Source: Halotia wernerae | Lineage (GTDB): Bacteria > Cyanobacteriota > Cyanobacteriia > Cyanobacteriales > Nostocaceae | Direction: 5' to 3' | NCBI GenBank assembly: GCA_034931985.1 | Contig: JAYGHB010000012.1 | Coordinates: 30,816 to 94,815 of the forward strand | DNA length: 64,000 nucleotides | Shown here: positions 28,300 to 37,686 of the stretch, piece by piece | How positions within the stretch are numbered: the stretch's first letter is position 1 | Layout of the letters: each line of letters begins with the position of its first letter | Notes under the pieces: model-generated | Told to the model about the DNA's origin: nothing | What the model saw: the letters and a program-made list of their open reading frames with translations, nothing else | The model's database searches: none | Program-made: the position numbers and the translations under genes

Positions 28300-29439
28300 C
28301 TACAAAGTTTGGGCATTGCTATTAATTTGATTCCAGGTATTGATTACTTTTTGTAAACTTTGCGGGAGATTATTTTGCGAAATATCGTTGTATTGAACCG
28401 TACCCTCACGACTGGTAAGAGTGTAGGTAATATAATCAGCTGCACCATTGGGCGCTGGGTAACTCAAATTCTTAAATTTACTAAATCTGGTACGTTCTAA
28501 CAATCTCTGAAATTGTCCTACCTCTTGCACAGCAATGCGGCGCACACTACGCTCAGAATCATTAGCATCACCAATCCGCACGCGAAGCAAACGCCCATCT
28601 TTCAGTAAAACAGTTTCGTAGGTTCTGCCAGCAAAGCCACCACTAGAGATTTGTCGAAATACTACATCTTGATTTAAAGGTGGTGGTAATTCACTTGCAG
28701 GAATCGGTACAGGTTTAATTTTGTCACAATCAGTATTTTCACTAGCCTTTTCATTTAATCTAATCACAGAACCTGTTTGATTAGTGTGATAAACCAATGT
28801 TTGGTCAACTGTGCTGACAACTACCCGCCAACCTGGAGTCAAAGCAGCGAGACACAATTCATTTATATTTCCCAACTCTAAACAGCCATCTCGCCATGTC
28901 TTCTGTTGAGCCTTAATGATATTGAGCCGAGAAATTGGTTGTTGCAAACGTCTAGATGCAGCTTGCAAAGCGGCATTTTTCACAGATGTCGGTAAATTAA
29001 CTGAGGGAGTCTGTGCCGTAGCTAAACGTAAAAAACGTCCATTGTTATTGGTATGATAAACCCAGTTTCGTTTCCCATTCGACACCACCACCCGCCAACC
29101 AGGAACTAGGGCTTGAGTGCAGAGTTCATCAGGCTGAGGTAATTCTAAGCAACCATTGCGCCAAGTCTGTTGACTATAATCGGTTATTTTAAGTTCTGTG
29201 GTTGAAATTCTTTCTCTACGGGCTAAGTCCCGCAGTACTGCGTTAGCTACCGGACGTGGTAGGCGATTGGTTTTAATTTTTCCCTTAAGAACTTCACTGG
29301 TTGTCTGTGTTGGCTGATTCGCAGTAGCCGCCGTAGCATGTTTGATTAGGATTAACCCACTACTAATAGATAAAATGCCAGTCAAAATCAAAGCGGTGAA
29401 AATTCGAGCTTGGTTCGTGGTACAATAATTTTTCAACAT
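28300..29439 (-). CDS. Exported protein with two tandem cyanobacterial repeat domains
   Basis: 379 residues. N-terminal signal/anchor (about 13-38). Two homologous blocks of about 80 residues follow (about 58-140 and 147-227), each with Q-x-TW-x-x-GCLEL ... LC-x-x-AL-x-PGWRVVV ... VYHTN. Each block has two cysteines, likely a disulfide. A third region (about 250-379) contains GRTYETVLLKDGRLLRVRIGD. Family known only from cyanobacteria, function unknown; likely periplasmic or outer-surface. Confidence 0.65.
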   Translation of the reverse strand: MLKNYCTTNQARIFTALILTGILSISSGLILIKHATAATANQPTQTTSEVLKGKIKTNRLPRPVANAVLRDLARRERISTTELKITDYSQQTWRNGCLELPQPDELCTQALVPGWRVVVSNGKRNWVYHTNNNGRFLRLATAQTPSVNLPTSVKNAALQAASRRLQQPISRLNIIKAQQKTWRDGCLELGNINELCLAALTPGWRVVVSTVDQTLVYHTNQTGSVIRLNEKASENTDCDKIKPVPIPASELPPPLNQDVVFRQISSGGFAGRTYETVLLKDGRLLRVRIGDANDSERSVRRIAVQEVGQFQRLLERTRFSKFKNLSYPAPNGAADYITYTLTSREGTVQYNDISQNNLPQSLQKVINTWNQINSNAQTL

Positions 29440-29721
29440 AATCTTTACAGTAAAAAGCCAGTATTAGTAGTTAGCTTAGTGCTTAAAAAATTAAAAACTA
29501 ATATCTAGCAATTAAGGACAAAATAGTACATTATCCCAAAACTAGATGAGTTGGGATTTGTCTTAACAACTGTTTTTTAGGACAGATGTAACGATAGACG
29601 CTGGCGTACTGATTTTTTGTTCCTTGATATTTACGATAAATTTATATGTAGATTATATGTAGAGCGATCGCCCTTCAGCCTGTATACTCAAATCAATTTT
29701 TTTAATGGGGATGAAGCGAGA

Positions 29722-30219
29722 TTAGGCGCTGAGTGCTGGAGTTTCAATTAAATGATGATGAGCAACATCAAATCTAATAGTGCTGGCTGCCCAATTCTTA
29801 AAATCTGGTGCTAACCAAACTAGCTTACTAAGAATTTCGTCATTCACCCATAAAACTAAAGTAAAATGACAGTTTTTGCGAAACTCATCTCGCATTAAAT
29901 TAGTACTAAGAAGAAGTTGATTAATTTCTATCACAGATTCTAAACCCTGTACCATTAAAGCTTCAGGTCGGGAATCACTTATTGAATTGATGATCGTTGT
30001 ATAAAGAGTTTCAGCACAAGGAGAAAGCATTATTTCTTGGATATCTGCTGATGAAAATTCTTTTAATGAACTCAGTACTTGCTGCTGTGCTTTAACAGAG
30101 TTACAACAAGCTAATATCAGCGAAAACTCTCCATCAGCAAGCATTATTGCCCTTGATAGTCTCTTCATGGCTGCTGTACTGTTTGCTAGGTGGTCTTGCT
30201 GATTACTTAAGTTCATCAT
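29722..30219 (-). CDS. Orphan N-terminal module of a TPR/STAND-like family
   Basis: 165 residues: AIMLADGEFSLILACCNS ... PEALMVQGLESV ... FTLVLWVNDEILSKLVWLAPDFKNWA. As I recall, this matches the N-terminal domain found in cyanobacterial tetratricopeptide proteins, where it precedes a TPR array; it looks like an NTPase-like fold without a P-loop. Here the gene stops directly after it (IETPALSA) and no TPR sequence follows, so it is a stand-alone or truncated version. Strand pattern supports a real gene; role unknown. Confidence 0.6.
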   Translation of the reverse strand: MMNLSNQQDHLANSTAAMKRLSRAIMLADGEFSLILACCNSVKAQQQVLSSLKEFSSADIQEIMLSPCAETLYTTIINSISDSRPEALMVQGLESVIEINQLLLSTNLMRDEFRKNCHFTLVLWVNDEILSKLVWLAPDFKNWAASTIRFDVAHHHLIETPALSA

Positions 30220-30579
30220 ACCCGTGTTGTTAGTTTTTAAATTTACAATCAGTTATGTAAGATTACGATTTAAATGTTGCTTTTATTGTCAGTAAGTAAG
30301 ATATTAACCTTGTCAGAACTCTTTTTTTATAAAACCTGCTCTCATCCTAAACGTTCATGCTTAAGTAAGCAAGAGGTGTATCGTCCCACATCAATAAATT
30401 AATAAATACTGTAGTATTTATAACAATTTAATCTAAATAAGGAAATATAAAATTTAAAAGCTGATAAAGCATAATCTGATTCCAAAAATGATTTTATTAA
30501 TTAGTAGGCAAAAACGCAACTTCTGTCGAAATATAGCTGTCATAATTCATGTTTTCTTGTTTTTTGTCTGTAGCAATTT
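30220..30579. other. Intergenic region without visible features
   Basis: 360 bp of very AT-rich DNA between divergent genes; promoters must lie here but no distinct motif, repeat or gene is seen. Confidence 0.5.
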
Positions 30580-31830
30580 ATGATAATTTTTGTAAAGTGG
30601 TGTGTGAATTTTTCAAAGTGGAAAAGTCGTCCCAGTATTAAGCAAAGCTTATTTGCTGTAGTAGTGAGCTTGAGCTTGTTAGCCACAGTGATATTATCTT
30701 TGCCTTTGAATGCTCAAATTACTTCTTCGCGATCGCTCGCAACTGAGTTAAGGGGCGTTTGGTTAACAAATATTGATAGTAATGTGTTGTTTGAGCGCGA
30801 TCGCCTCAAAAATTCTTTACAACGCCTTGATCAATTAAACTTTAATACGGTGTATCCGGCGGTATGGAATTGGGGATATACACTCTATCCCAGTAAAGTA
30901 GCAGCTAAAGTGATTGGGCGATCGCTCGATCCCACCCCTGGACTGCAAGGGCGAGATATGCTCAAAGAAATTGTCACTGAGGGACATAAAAAAGGGTTAA
31001 CCGTTATTCCCTGGTTTGAATTTGGCTTTATGGCTCCTGCTGATTCTTTATTAGCCAAAAATCGTCCCCAATGGCTGACTAGTCGCAGCGACGGTACAAA
31101 AATTGTCAAAGAAGGTACACATAATCGTGTTTGGTTGAGTCCCTTTCGCCCAGATGTACAACAATTTATTCAAGCTTTAATCATTGAAATCGTCAGAAAC
31201 TACGATATTGATGGTATTCAATTTGACGACCATTTTGGCTTACCTTCAGAATTAGGCTACGATGCCTACACAGTGGCATTGTACAAAAAAGAACACGGCG
31301 GCAAAGCTCCCTCTAAAAATCCGAAAGATCCAGAATGGGTGCGCTGGAGAGCTAACAAAATTACCGACTTCATGAAGCGGGTATTTACAGCCATCAAAGC
31401 TAATAAAAAAGATTGTCTTGTTTCTGTTGCACCTAATCCCCAGCGTTTTTCCTACGAGTTTTTCTTAGCAGACTGGCAAAGATGGGAACGGATGGGATTA
31501 ATCGAAGAACTGGTATTGCAGATATATCGCAATGACTTGAATGTGTTTGTTAGTGAACTAGAATATCCAGAAGTGAAAGCAGCACAAAGTCATATACCCG
31601 TCAGTATTGGTATTTTGGCAGGCTTGAAAAATAGACCAATATCAATGGAACAGATTCAGACACAAGTGCAAAAAGTCCGCGATCGCAATTTTGCCGGAGT
31701 CTCTTTCTTTTTCTATGAAACCCTATGGAATCTTAGCCCAGAAACAGGCTTAAAGCGTCAGTCTGGGTTTCAGCAAATCTTCCCGAAACCAGCGGTTTAT
31801 CCGAACTTAATCACAGGATGGAAACCTTAA
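30580..31830 (+). CDS. Family-10-like glycosylhydrolase (DUF187/GHL10)
   Basis: 416 residues. N-terminal membrane segment (about 22-42) serves as signal or anchor. The GHL10 barrel follows: ELRGVWLTNIDSNVLF, NFNTVYPAVWNWG, VIPWFEFGFMAP, GIQFDDHFG (acid pair) and the C-terminal GVSFFFYETLW. Relatives such as YngK are thought to act on cell-wall or exopolysaccharides outside the cytoplasmic membrane. Monocistronic, followed by a terminator at 31941-31983. Confidence 0.88.
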   Translation: MIIFVKWCVNFSKWKSRPSIKQSLFAVVVSLSLLATVILSLPLNAQITSSRSLATELRGVWLTNIDSNVLFERDRLKNSLQRLDQLNFNTVYPAVWNWGYTLYPSKVAAKVIGRSLDPTPGLQGRDMLKEIVTEGHKKGLTVIPWFEFGFMAPADSLLAKNRPQWLTSRSDGTKIVKEGTHNRVWLSPFRPDVQQFIQALIIEIVRNYDIDGIQFDDHFGLPSELGYDAYTVALYKKEHGGKAPSKNPKDPEWVRWRANKITDFMKRVFTAIKANKKDCLVSVAPNPQRFSYEFFLADWQRWERMGLIEELVLQIYRNDLNVFVSELEYPEVKAAQSHIPVSIGILAGLKNRPISMEQIQTQVQKVRDRNFAGVSFFFYETLWNLSPETGLKRQSGFQQIFPKPAVYPNLITGWKP

Positions 31831-31940
31831 AGGAGTGGGCTAAAGCCTCGCATTAGCGATCACATATTGTCTGAGGCTATTTACATATGAAATCTTAGGG
31901 CAATAAATTCAGCCAGCATAAGCCATTTAGCTAGTAACAG

Positions 31941-31983
31941 AGTGTTCCTGTTCCCTGAGCGTAGTCGAAGGGAACACTTTTTA
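31941..31983 (+). terminator. Terminator-like hairpin built from a dispersed repeat
   Basis: GTTCCCT (31950-31956) pairs with AGGGAAC (31968-31974), strengthened by outer AGTGTTCC/GGAACACT, and ends in TTTTT. The loop GAGCGTAGTCGA belongs to the widespread CCCTGAGCG(T/A)AGTCGAAGGG repeat, also seen inside the next gene (32370-32394). Confidence 0.7.
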
Positions 31984-32021
31984 TAACTAACTAGAAAGCG
32001 AGCGATCGCACAAATCAATTT

Positions 32022-32432
32022 ATGGCTTATATGTATATTCTAGAGTGTGCTGATAGTAGTTACTATACAGGTAGTACAAAAGATTTAGAACGTCGTCTGT
32101 GGCAACATCAACAGGGTGAGGGCGCAAACCACACGGCGAAACGGTTGCCTGTGAAGCTAGTTTTCTGTGAGTATTATGAGCGCGTGGTGGATGCTTTTGA
32201 GCGTGAGAAGCAGGTGCAAGGTTGGAGTCGGAAGAAAAAGCAAGCTTTGATTGGAGGGGATACAAATTTGTTGCATAAGTTAGCCGAATGTCAAAATGAA
32301 ACTCATTACAGTAGGTTGGCTGACTTCGGTGGTGATGGCTTCGACTTCGCTCAGCCAGCAAAAGAACGCTCCCTGAGCGAAGTCGAAGGGAGCAGAGCAA
32401 CAATGAAGAAATCGGAGGAATTGCTGGGATGA
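32022..32432 (+). CDS. GIY-YIG nuclease family protein with repeat-derived C-terminus
   Basis: 136 residues. A single-domain GIY-YIG nuclease (YMYILECADSSYYTGSTKDL, Arg in LERRLWQH, Glu in FEREKQVQGWSR) occupies about 1-90, as in the UPF0213/YhbQ group. Residues about 103-125 (GFDFAQPAKERSLSEVEGS) are the translation of the CCCTGAGCGAAGTCGAAGGG repeat family, so a repeat has been captured and extends the protein. Substrate unknown. Confidence 0.85.
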   Translation: MAYMYILECADSSYYTGSTKDLERRLWQHQQGEGANHTAKRLPVKLVFCEYYERVVDAFEREKQVQGWSRKKKQALIGGDTNLLHKLAECQNETHYSRLADFGGDGFDFAQPAKERSLSEVEGSRATMKKSEELLG

Positions 32433-32444
32433 GTGTGATATTAG

Positions 32445-32573
32445 AAGAAACAGGGTTTGGATTTATTCGTTCGCTACTTGGTAGGGCTAGATCGTAAGGT
32501 AGCTAAACAGGAACTAATACAGCTTGGCGTAAATAAACCAATACTAAGAAGCATTATTGTGGACTTGAGATAG
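32445..32573 (+). pseudogene. Possible type I restriction HsdR C-terminal fragment
   Basis: Open stretch without start reads KKQGLDLFVRYLVGLDRK..., ending TAG 32571. LxLFVRxLVGLDR is typical of the HsdR (EcoEI-type) C-terminal domain. Only about 42 codons remain, overlapping the convergent permease gene end. Weak but suggests a lost type I restriction gene. Confidence 0.35.
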
Positions 32574-33465
32574 CTAGTCGTAAAATTGATAGCCCCAAAA
32601 TTATCAAAAATAGTACTAGCCCAATTGTGCAGGCATAGCTAATTTCCAAGTTACTGAATGCTTGTTCATATAAATAGTAAACAATTGTTTTTGAACTATT
32701 TAGTGGCCCTCCCTGAGTCATGATGTAAACTTCTTCAAAGACTTTGGTGGCAGAAATAGCTGAAACCACCCCTACTAATGCTAGATAAGGCTGCATCAAG
32801 GGTACGGTAATATCCCAGTGTTTGCGGATACCATCTGAGCCATCAATAGCTGCGGCTTCATACACATCAGGGGGAATTGATTGCAAACCCGCTAAATAAA
32901 TCACCATATAGTAGCCTAGTCCTTTCCACACGGTGACAGCCATGACGCTGGCCAGAGAAATTGGGATAATTCCCAGCAGTTTAGCAGGGCTAGTCAGCCA
33001 GGGAATACCTTCTGGAAAAAGACCCAAAGTCTGTAAGAACTGATTAAGTAAACCCTTTTCTGCATACAACCATTTCCAAGCTATGCCCGCAACTACCATT
33101 GAAATTACTACTGGTGTATAGTAAGCTGCCCTAAACCAATTCATCCCCCGCAGTTTTTCATTTACCAAAATCGCCAGTCCCAAGGGAGCGATTACCAAAA
33201 TTGGCACTACACCCACCAGATAAAGAAAAGTGTTTTCCAAAGTTTTCCAAAAAACTGCATCTTTCCACAGGCGTAAAAAGTTGGCAAACCCGATCCATTT
33301 TGGTGGTTGGGCAATATCTTCGTAGCTGGTAAAGCTGAGATAAAATGCTTGCAGTGCAGGCCAAAAGACAGTCAAAATTAAGATCAATAAAGCAGGTAAC
33401 AAAAATAAATAAGGAGTCAGACGTTGTTTGAGCAACATCCAATCTTTAGGCGTTAATTGATTCAT
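32554..33465 (-). CDS. Sugar ABC transporter permease (MalF/UgpA type)
   Basis: 303 residues from ATG 33465 (an ATG at 33501 is also possible). Six membrane segments; the cytoplasmic EAA loop is EAAAIDGSDGIRKHWDITVPLMQP, which contacts the ATPase. Similar to carbohydrate-uptake permeases of the binding-protein-dependent systems. No second permease, binding protein or ATPase is adjacent, so the other subunits must be elsewhere. Upstream lies the 43-bp palindrome. Confidence 0.9.
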   Translation of the reverse strand: MNQLTPKDWMLLKQRLTPYLFLLPALLILILTVFWPALQAFYLSFTSYEDIAQPPKWIGFANFLRLWKDAVFWKTLENTFLYLVGVVPILVIAPLGLAILVNEKLRGMNWFRAAYYTPVVISMVVAGIAWKWLYAEKGLLNQFLQTLGLFPEGIPWLTSPAKLLGIIPISLASVMAVTVWKGLGYYMVIYLAGLQSIPPDVYEAAAIDGSDGIRKHWDITVPLMQPYLALVGVVSAISATKVFEEVYIMTQGGPLNSSKTIVYYLYEQAFSNLEISYACTIGLVLFLIILGLSILRLAISSPQ

Positions 33466-33526
33466 AGGGCATTTTTGGCGGTTGAATTTATCGCCTATCA
33501 TGAATAACAGCTAGGAAAGCTAATTA

Positions 33527-33569
33527 AACGTAAGCTTCCAACGAATGCCATTCGTTGGAAGCTTACGTT
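33527..33569. repeat. Near-perfect 43-bp palindrome
   Basis: Two 21-base arms (33527-33547 and 33549-33569) are exact reverse complements around a single C. It lies 62 bp upstream of the sugar permease start and about 310 bp before the GIY-YIG gene. Could be an operator, a hairpin terminator for read-through, or a mobile palindrome. No T-run follows. Confidence 0.9.
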
Positions 33570-33881
33570 AATTAATATTACCGAACATTTGCAAGGAAAG
33601 GCAGGAGGCATAAGGAAAGAATTATAGATGTATCTGTGTGTAGAGTTTTGTTAACTAACACCGTTGCCAACTGTATTTTCTTGGGATTTGAGTAGATATA
33701 AGCTTCAATGTTTTAAGGAAATCTATTTGTACTAGCCCTTTCAAAGTGACTCGTAAAATTTCTTGCTTTTTCTCAGCACTCTCAGCGCCTCTGCGGTTTA
33801 GAAGTAATTTATTTAACCACTCCAGACGCATTGAAAGGGCTAATCTATTTTTACTTACCAACTGCACGGAGAAAAACTGTA

Positions 33882-34541
33882 ATGGAAACTGAGAAAAACT
33901 TGCCAGTTGAGCATCAAGATGTACCAACAAGTCACCGTGGGCTACATGACTTTTTGTATAGTAATGATGACGAACACACTGCTACTGAAGTGGCTGTAAG
34001 CCCTGATTTAGCAAACAATGGAACAGAAATTGTACCTCTTGAAGCTTGGCGTGCAGCTTCCCAAAATGCGAAAATTGCAGGTGTTTATGCAGTTTTGGAT
34101 TTAGAACACTGCACACAGTACGTTGGCTATTCCCGAAATGTGTTGCTTTCTCTTAACGGTCATGTTGCTCAAAATGGTGAGCAAAGGTGTGCTTTTGTGC
34201 GTGTACAAAATTTTAAATTTCCCAAACGTCAAGAAATGGAAGATTTGCGAGATGCGTGGATAGCAGAACTAGATCGCATACCTCCTGGTAATGCTGCTGA
34301 AAATGGAATGTGGGCTAGTACAGTAGGCGAAGTTGCTAAGGCGGCGATGTCAGAAGCGGAACGCCAAGCTTACGAAGAGAAAAAACTGAAATTGCAAAAA
34401 GCAATGGCTGACACAACACTCTCTAAACAGGCAGAATCGACAGATAAAAGTGATATTGAACATCAGCGTCAACTTGAAGCAGCTGTGAAAAACGATGACT
34501 GGAGTGTAATTATCGACGCACAGACACAAGAAACTAAATAG
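33882..34541 (+). CDS. GIY-YIG nuclease family protein (cyanobacterial type)
   Basis: 219 residues from ATG 33882 (GGAGA 11 nt upstream). Acidic N-terminus (1-55), then a GIY-YIG-like segment (GVYAVLDLEHCTQYVGYSRN, 67-87), followed by RVQNFKFPKRQEMEDLRDAWIAEL and a charged helical C-terminus. The GIY of the motif is GVY and the YIG is YVG. Function unknown; relatives occur widely in cyanobacteria and in some plastid proteins. Confidence 0.8.
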   Translation: METEKNLPVEHQDVPTSHRGLHDFLYSNDDEHTATEVAVSPDLANNGTEIVPLEAWRAASQNAKIAGVYAVLDLEHCTQYVGYSRNVLLSLNGHVAQNGEQRCAFVRVQNFKFPKRQEMEDLRDAWIAELDRIPPGNAAENGMWASTVGEVAKAAMSEAERQAYEEKKLKLQKAMADTTLSKQAESTDKSDIEHQRQLEAAVKNDDWSVIIDAQTQETK

Positions 34542-34603
34542 AATCGTCGGATTTTGGTGAATCTCTCACCCAAAGGCGCAAAGGAAGAAAATGGGATCAA
34601 AAG

Positions 34604-36523
34604 TCAAAGTAATTCTGTAATCGAAAATAGCCGTTGTCGGTCTATTTTTTGAAGCTTGATTTTTTCGGTGTAGAAAGCTTGACAATAAGATTGATAACGC
34701 TCTGGTTCAGCTTCTGGATCTGTTGTCTTCCATAGTTCCAAAAAGTGACGATAGCGTTTTTCAATCATCACCAAATCCATACAAGCGATCGCAGCTTGAA
34801 CTACTTGCGGAGTCCGAAGTATTTCTTTTTTCCATTTCTCATTGAGATGAAACAGATGTGACACTACTCCCAAGTCTTCTGACAATTCTAGATATCTGTC
34901 TTGCAGAGTTGATGTTAAATCTACTTGTTCTACCGTTGTTTCTACAATCTGTTGCCACAAAAATCGGTGGTGGGAAAGGCTAAATTGCAAATCTCGTTCT
35001 TCTAGTTCGTCAATAATCACTTGACGCTGTTTAGGACAATGCAAGTAAATCCTGAGTAATAACGCCTCTGCGTGTTCTAAAAGACTGTGATCTGTGGGGT
35101 GTGGAGAGTGGGAAAATTTTTCAGCACCTTCCCATGCTTTCTTCGCTGACAGAGGCTTAGAGTATGTAGCCGCAGTCGGAGCAATTTGAGTAAGTAAATT
35201 TTCAACTCTTAAAGGTATCAGTCTAGTATCCCCTAAGCTGAGAATTTCCGCACAGTAAGAAACGTAATAGTTACGTGTATCGCTATTATCTATATTTTTA
35301 AGTAACTTGACTATTTGTTGAGTTACTTGTTGAAAATCAGTAGCTTGTCTTAAATCGCGGTCTTGGATAATTTGCTGAATCTGCCAATCTAGCCACAGTG
35401 GAGCATTTACCAACAATTTCTGATAGTCTGCTGAGGTATGACTATATAAGTATTCATCCGCATCTTTACCATCAGGGATATTGAGAATTTTTAGTTGAAC
35501 TTCCCCTTTATATGCTAGTTCGGCAATTTCCCCGATCGCTCGCTCAGCAGCAATATTTCCCGCTTGATCAGCATCAAAGTTGAGTACCAACTGTTTCGAT
35601 TCGGTGTAGCGTAATATCAGCCGTACTTGTTCTAAACTTAATGCTGTACCTAAAGAAGCGATCGCATTAGTAATACCAGCAGCATGAAGGGCGATCGCAT
35701 CAAAATATCCTTCTACCACCACCGCTTGATCGAGTTGAGAAATCCCAGCTTTAGCTTCATCTAAGGCAAATAAAGTTTTACCTTTACTAAAAAGCTCGGT
35801 TTCTGGTGAATTGAGATATTTGGGCTGTTCATCACCAAGAGTTCTACCACCAAAAGCAATTACCCGCCCTTGTACATCGCGGATGGGAATGATCAAGCGA
35901 TCGCGAAATACATCATAATAACCGCCTCCTTCCTTGCGTGGTTTAATTAATCCCGCTTTTTCTACTAGTTGCACTGGGTAACGCCTATCTTCCACCAGAT
36001 AGCGATGCAGGGTTTCCCAACCTGCGGGTGCATAACCCAAGCCAAACTGCTGAATCGTTTCTTCTCTAAGTTGGCGGTTAGATTGTAGATACTCAATTGC
36101 TTTGAGTCCTGGGGATTGTCTCAGGGCGTGTTGATAAAATTGTGCTGTTGAAGCCAAAACTTCATATAACTTTTCACGCAAAGACAGCTGACGCTGCAAT
36201 TCTTGCCGTTGTTCGGGTTCTAGGGTTTGCACATTCACTTGGTAACGCCGTGCTAAATCCAACACCACTTCTGCAAACTGGCGTTTACCCAAATCCATCA
36301 AAAACTTAATAGCATTTCCCCCAGCTAGACAGCCGAAGCAATAATACATTTGCTTTGTCGGACTGACTGTAAAACTGGGGCTTTTTTCATCGTGAAAAGG
36401 ACACAACCCCACAAAATCTTTGCCACGCTTGCGTAAAACTACGTGTTCCGATACAACATCTACAATGTCGGCTCGTTGTTTAATTTCCTCAATTGTGTCT
36501 GGGTGCAAGCGGGGAATTTGCAT
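34604..36523 (-). CDS. dnaG: DNA primase DnaG
   Basis: 639 residues. N-terminal zinc-binding domain with Cys41, His44, Cys62 and Cys65 (LCPFHDEKSPSFTV...YYCFGC), RNA-polymerase core with GGRTLGDEQPKYLNSPET and Toprim EGYFDAIALH / LNFDADQAG, and a C-terminal helicase-binding region. Makes primers at the replication fork. Confidence 0.97.
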   Translation of the reverse strand: MQIPRLHPDTIEEIKQRADIVDVVSEHVVLRKRGKDFVGLCPFHDEKSPSFTVSPTKQMYYCFGCLAGGNAIKFLMDLGKRQFAEVVLDLARRYQVNVQTLEPEQRQELQRQLSLREKLYEVLASTAQFYQHALRQSPGLKAIEYLQSNRQLREETIQQFGLGYAPAGWETLHRYLVEDRRYPVQLVEKAGLIKPRKEGGGYYDVFRDRLIIPIRDVQGRVIAFGGRTLGDEQPKYLNSPETELFSKGKTLFALDEAKAGISQLDQAVVVEGYFDAIALHAAGITNAIASLGTALSLEQVRLILRYTESKQLVLNFDADQAGNIAAERAIGEIAELAYKGEVQLKILNIPDGKDADEYLYSHTSADYQKLLVNAPLWLDWQIQQIIQDRDLRQATDFQQVTQQIVKLLKNIDNSDTRNYYVSYCAEILSLGDTRLIPLRVENLLTQIAPTAATYSKPLSAKKAWEGAEKFSHSPHPTDHSLLEHAEALLLRIYLHCPKQRQVIIDELEERDLQFSLSHHRFLWQQIVETTVEQVDLTSTLQDRYLELSEDLGVVSHLFHLNEKWKKEILRTPQVVQAAIACMDLVMIEKRYRHFLELWKTTDPEAEPERYQSYCQAFYTEKIKLQKIDRQRLFSITELL

Positions 36524-36693
36524 AAGTAGTCATTATTCATAATGATTATATTTTGGCGCAATCTGCAACGAGGGCGCATAAAAAAGGCAGGAGGTAAGCT
36601 GATGTGCAGCTAAATTGTATAAGACGAAAACATAAAATTATTGTAGTGCGGGCATCTTGCCCGCGTCCTATATAAAAACGGTATTAAGCTTGA

Positions 36694-37311
36694 ATGAACT
36701 TAAGCAATAGTCTAGAACAAGAACTTGTCCGTTGTCATGATTTGATCTCCAGCCATGCCAATGACCCTAGAGCCTTCGTGCAAAGAGGTATGGTTTATTT
36801 CAAACTAGCTGATATAGATGCATCTATTGCTGACTTTGACATGGCAGAAAAACTTGACCCGCGTTTAACACCATATTTATGGCAGCGGGGACTGTCTTAC
36901 TACTATGCTTCAAGATTTGTAGAAGGTGCTAAACAGTTTGAGGTAGATTTGACTGTTAACTTTCAAGATGTAGAAGAAACTGTTTGGCGTTACCTGTGCA
37001 TTGCTCAACTTCGAGGTGTTACCGAAGCACGTCAGTCTTTATTAGAAGTGAAAAATGACCCCCGATTTGTGATGCGGCGTATATATGATTTGTATGCAGG
37101 TTGCTGTTCTACAGATGATGTTCTCAAGCTTGGCACAGACGATAATAAACACACTAAATTTTATAGCCATCTTTATGTAGGATTATATTTTGAGGCAGAC
37201 AATCAAGTAGATCGGGCAAAGCAGCATATCATGCAAGCCGTTCGTGAAAAGATTGACGACTATATGTGGCATCTAGCTTTTGTACATCAGAAGTTACGAG
37301 GTTTTAATTGA
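36694..37311 (+). CDS. Tetratricopeptide repeat protein
   Basis: 205 residues, no signal peptide. At least two clear TPRs (AFVQRGMVYFKLADIDASIADFDMAEKLDP and the next) at about 23-90, and a C-terminal TPR-like pair near 155-195 (LYVGLYFEADNQVDRAKQHI). Likely an adaptor protein. Upstream is dnaG, divergent. Confidence 0.8.
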   Translation: MNLSNSLEQELVRCHDLISSHANDPRAFVQRGMVYFKLADIDASIADFDMAEKLDPRLTPYLWQRGLSYYYASRFVEGAKQFEVDLTVNFQDVEETVWRYLCIAQLRGVTEARQSLLEVKNDPRFVMRRIYDLYAGCCSTDDVLKLGTDDNKHTKFYSHLYVGLYFEADNQVDRAKQHIMQAVREKIDDYMWHLAFVHQKLRGFN

Positions 37312-37312
37312 G

Positions 37313-37576
37313 TTAACCTTTGTTAGCCGATTTGGGCGGTGTTCGGTGTGCGCCAAAATATTTTTCACTGCGATAGCGCAGCCACACTCGCAACACTTGG
37401 GGAATCTGCTGTTTTTGTTCTTTAGTCAATGTGTTGTACAGTGCTAAGGCGCGATCGCGCTCACCTCTACAGGCTGCATTCTTGTGAGCATCCCAATAGC
37501 TGCGGGCTACCCGAATCCGCCGACAGACTTCTTTAATTAGCGTGTCTCCAATCAGTGGAGCCTCTTGGTTTGTCAC
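37313..37576 (-). CDS. Conserved hypothetical protein, basic
   Basis: 87 residues, rich in Arg/Lys (CRRIRVARSYWDAHKN, LRVWLRYRSEKYFG). Soluble, helical; basic character suggests nucleic acid contact. Stop lies 1 bp after the TPR gene stop (convergent). Family unknown. Confidence 0.6.
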   Translation of the reverse strand: MTNQEAPLIGDTLIKEVCRRIRVARSYWDAHKNAACRGERDRALALYNTLTKEQKQQIPQVLRVWLRYRSEKYFGAHRTPPKSANKG

Positions 37577-37686
37577 ACATCAGATGCGATGATTTTCTCA
37601 TGCCATCTTACCGAATCAGACTCATCTTCACAATCACCAATGTATCAGCAAGAAAGCGTTGAAGTGACCTTTAACCATACAAATTT

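Noticed and set aside
33655..33930. Minus-strand frame with LNRRGAESAEKKQ
   Set aside because: This phrase comes from a dispersed CTCTGCGCCTCTGCGG-type repeat; the frame overlaps the start of a better gene.
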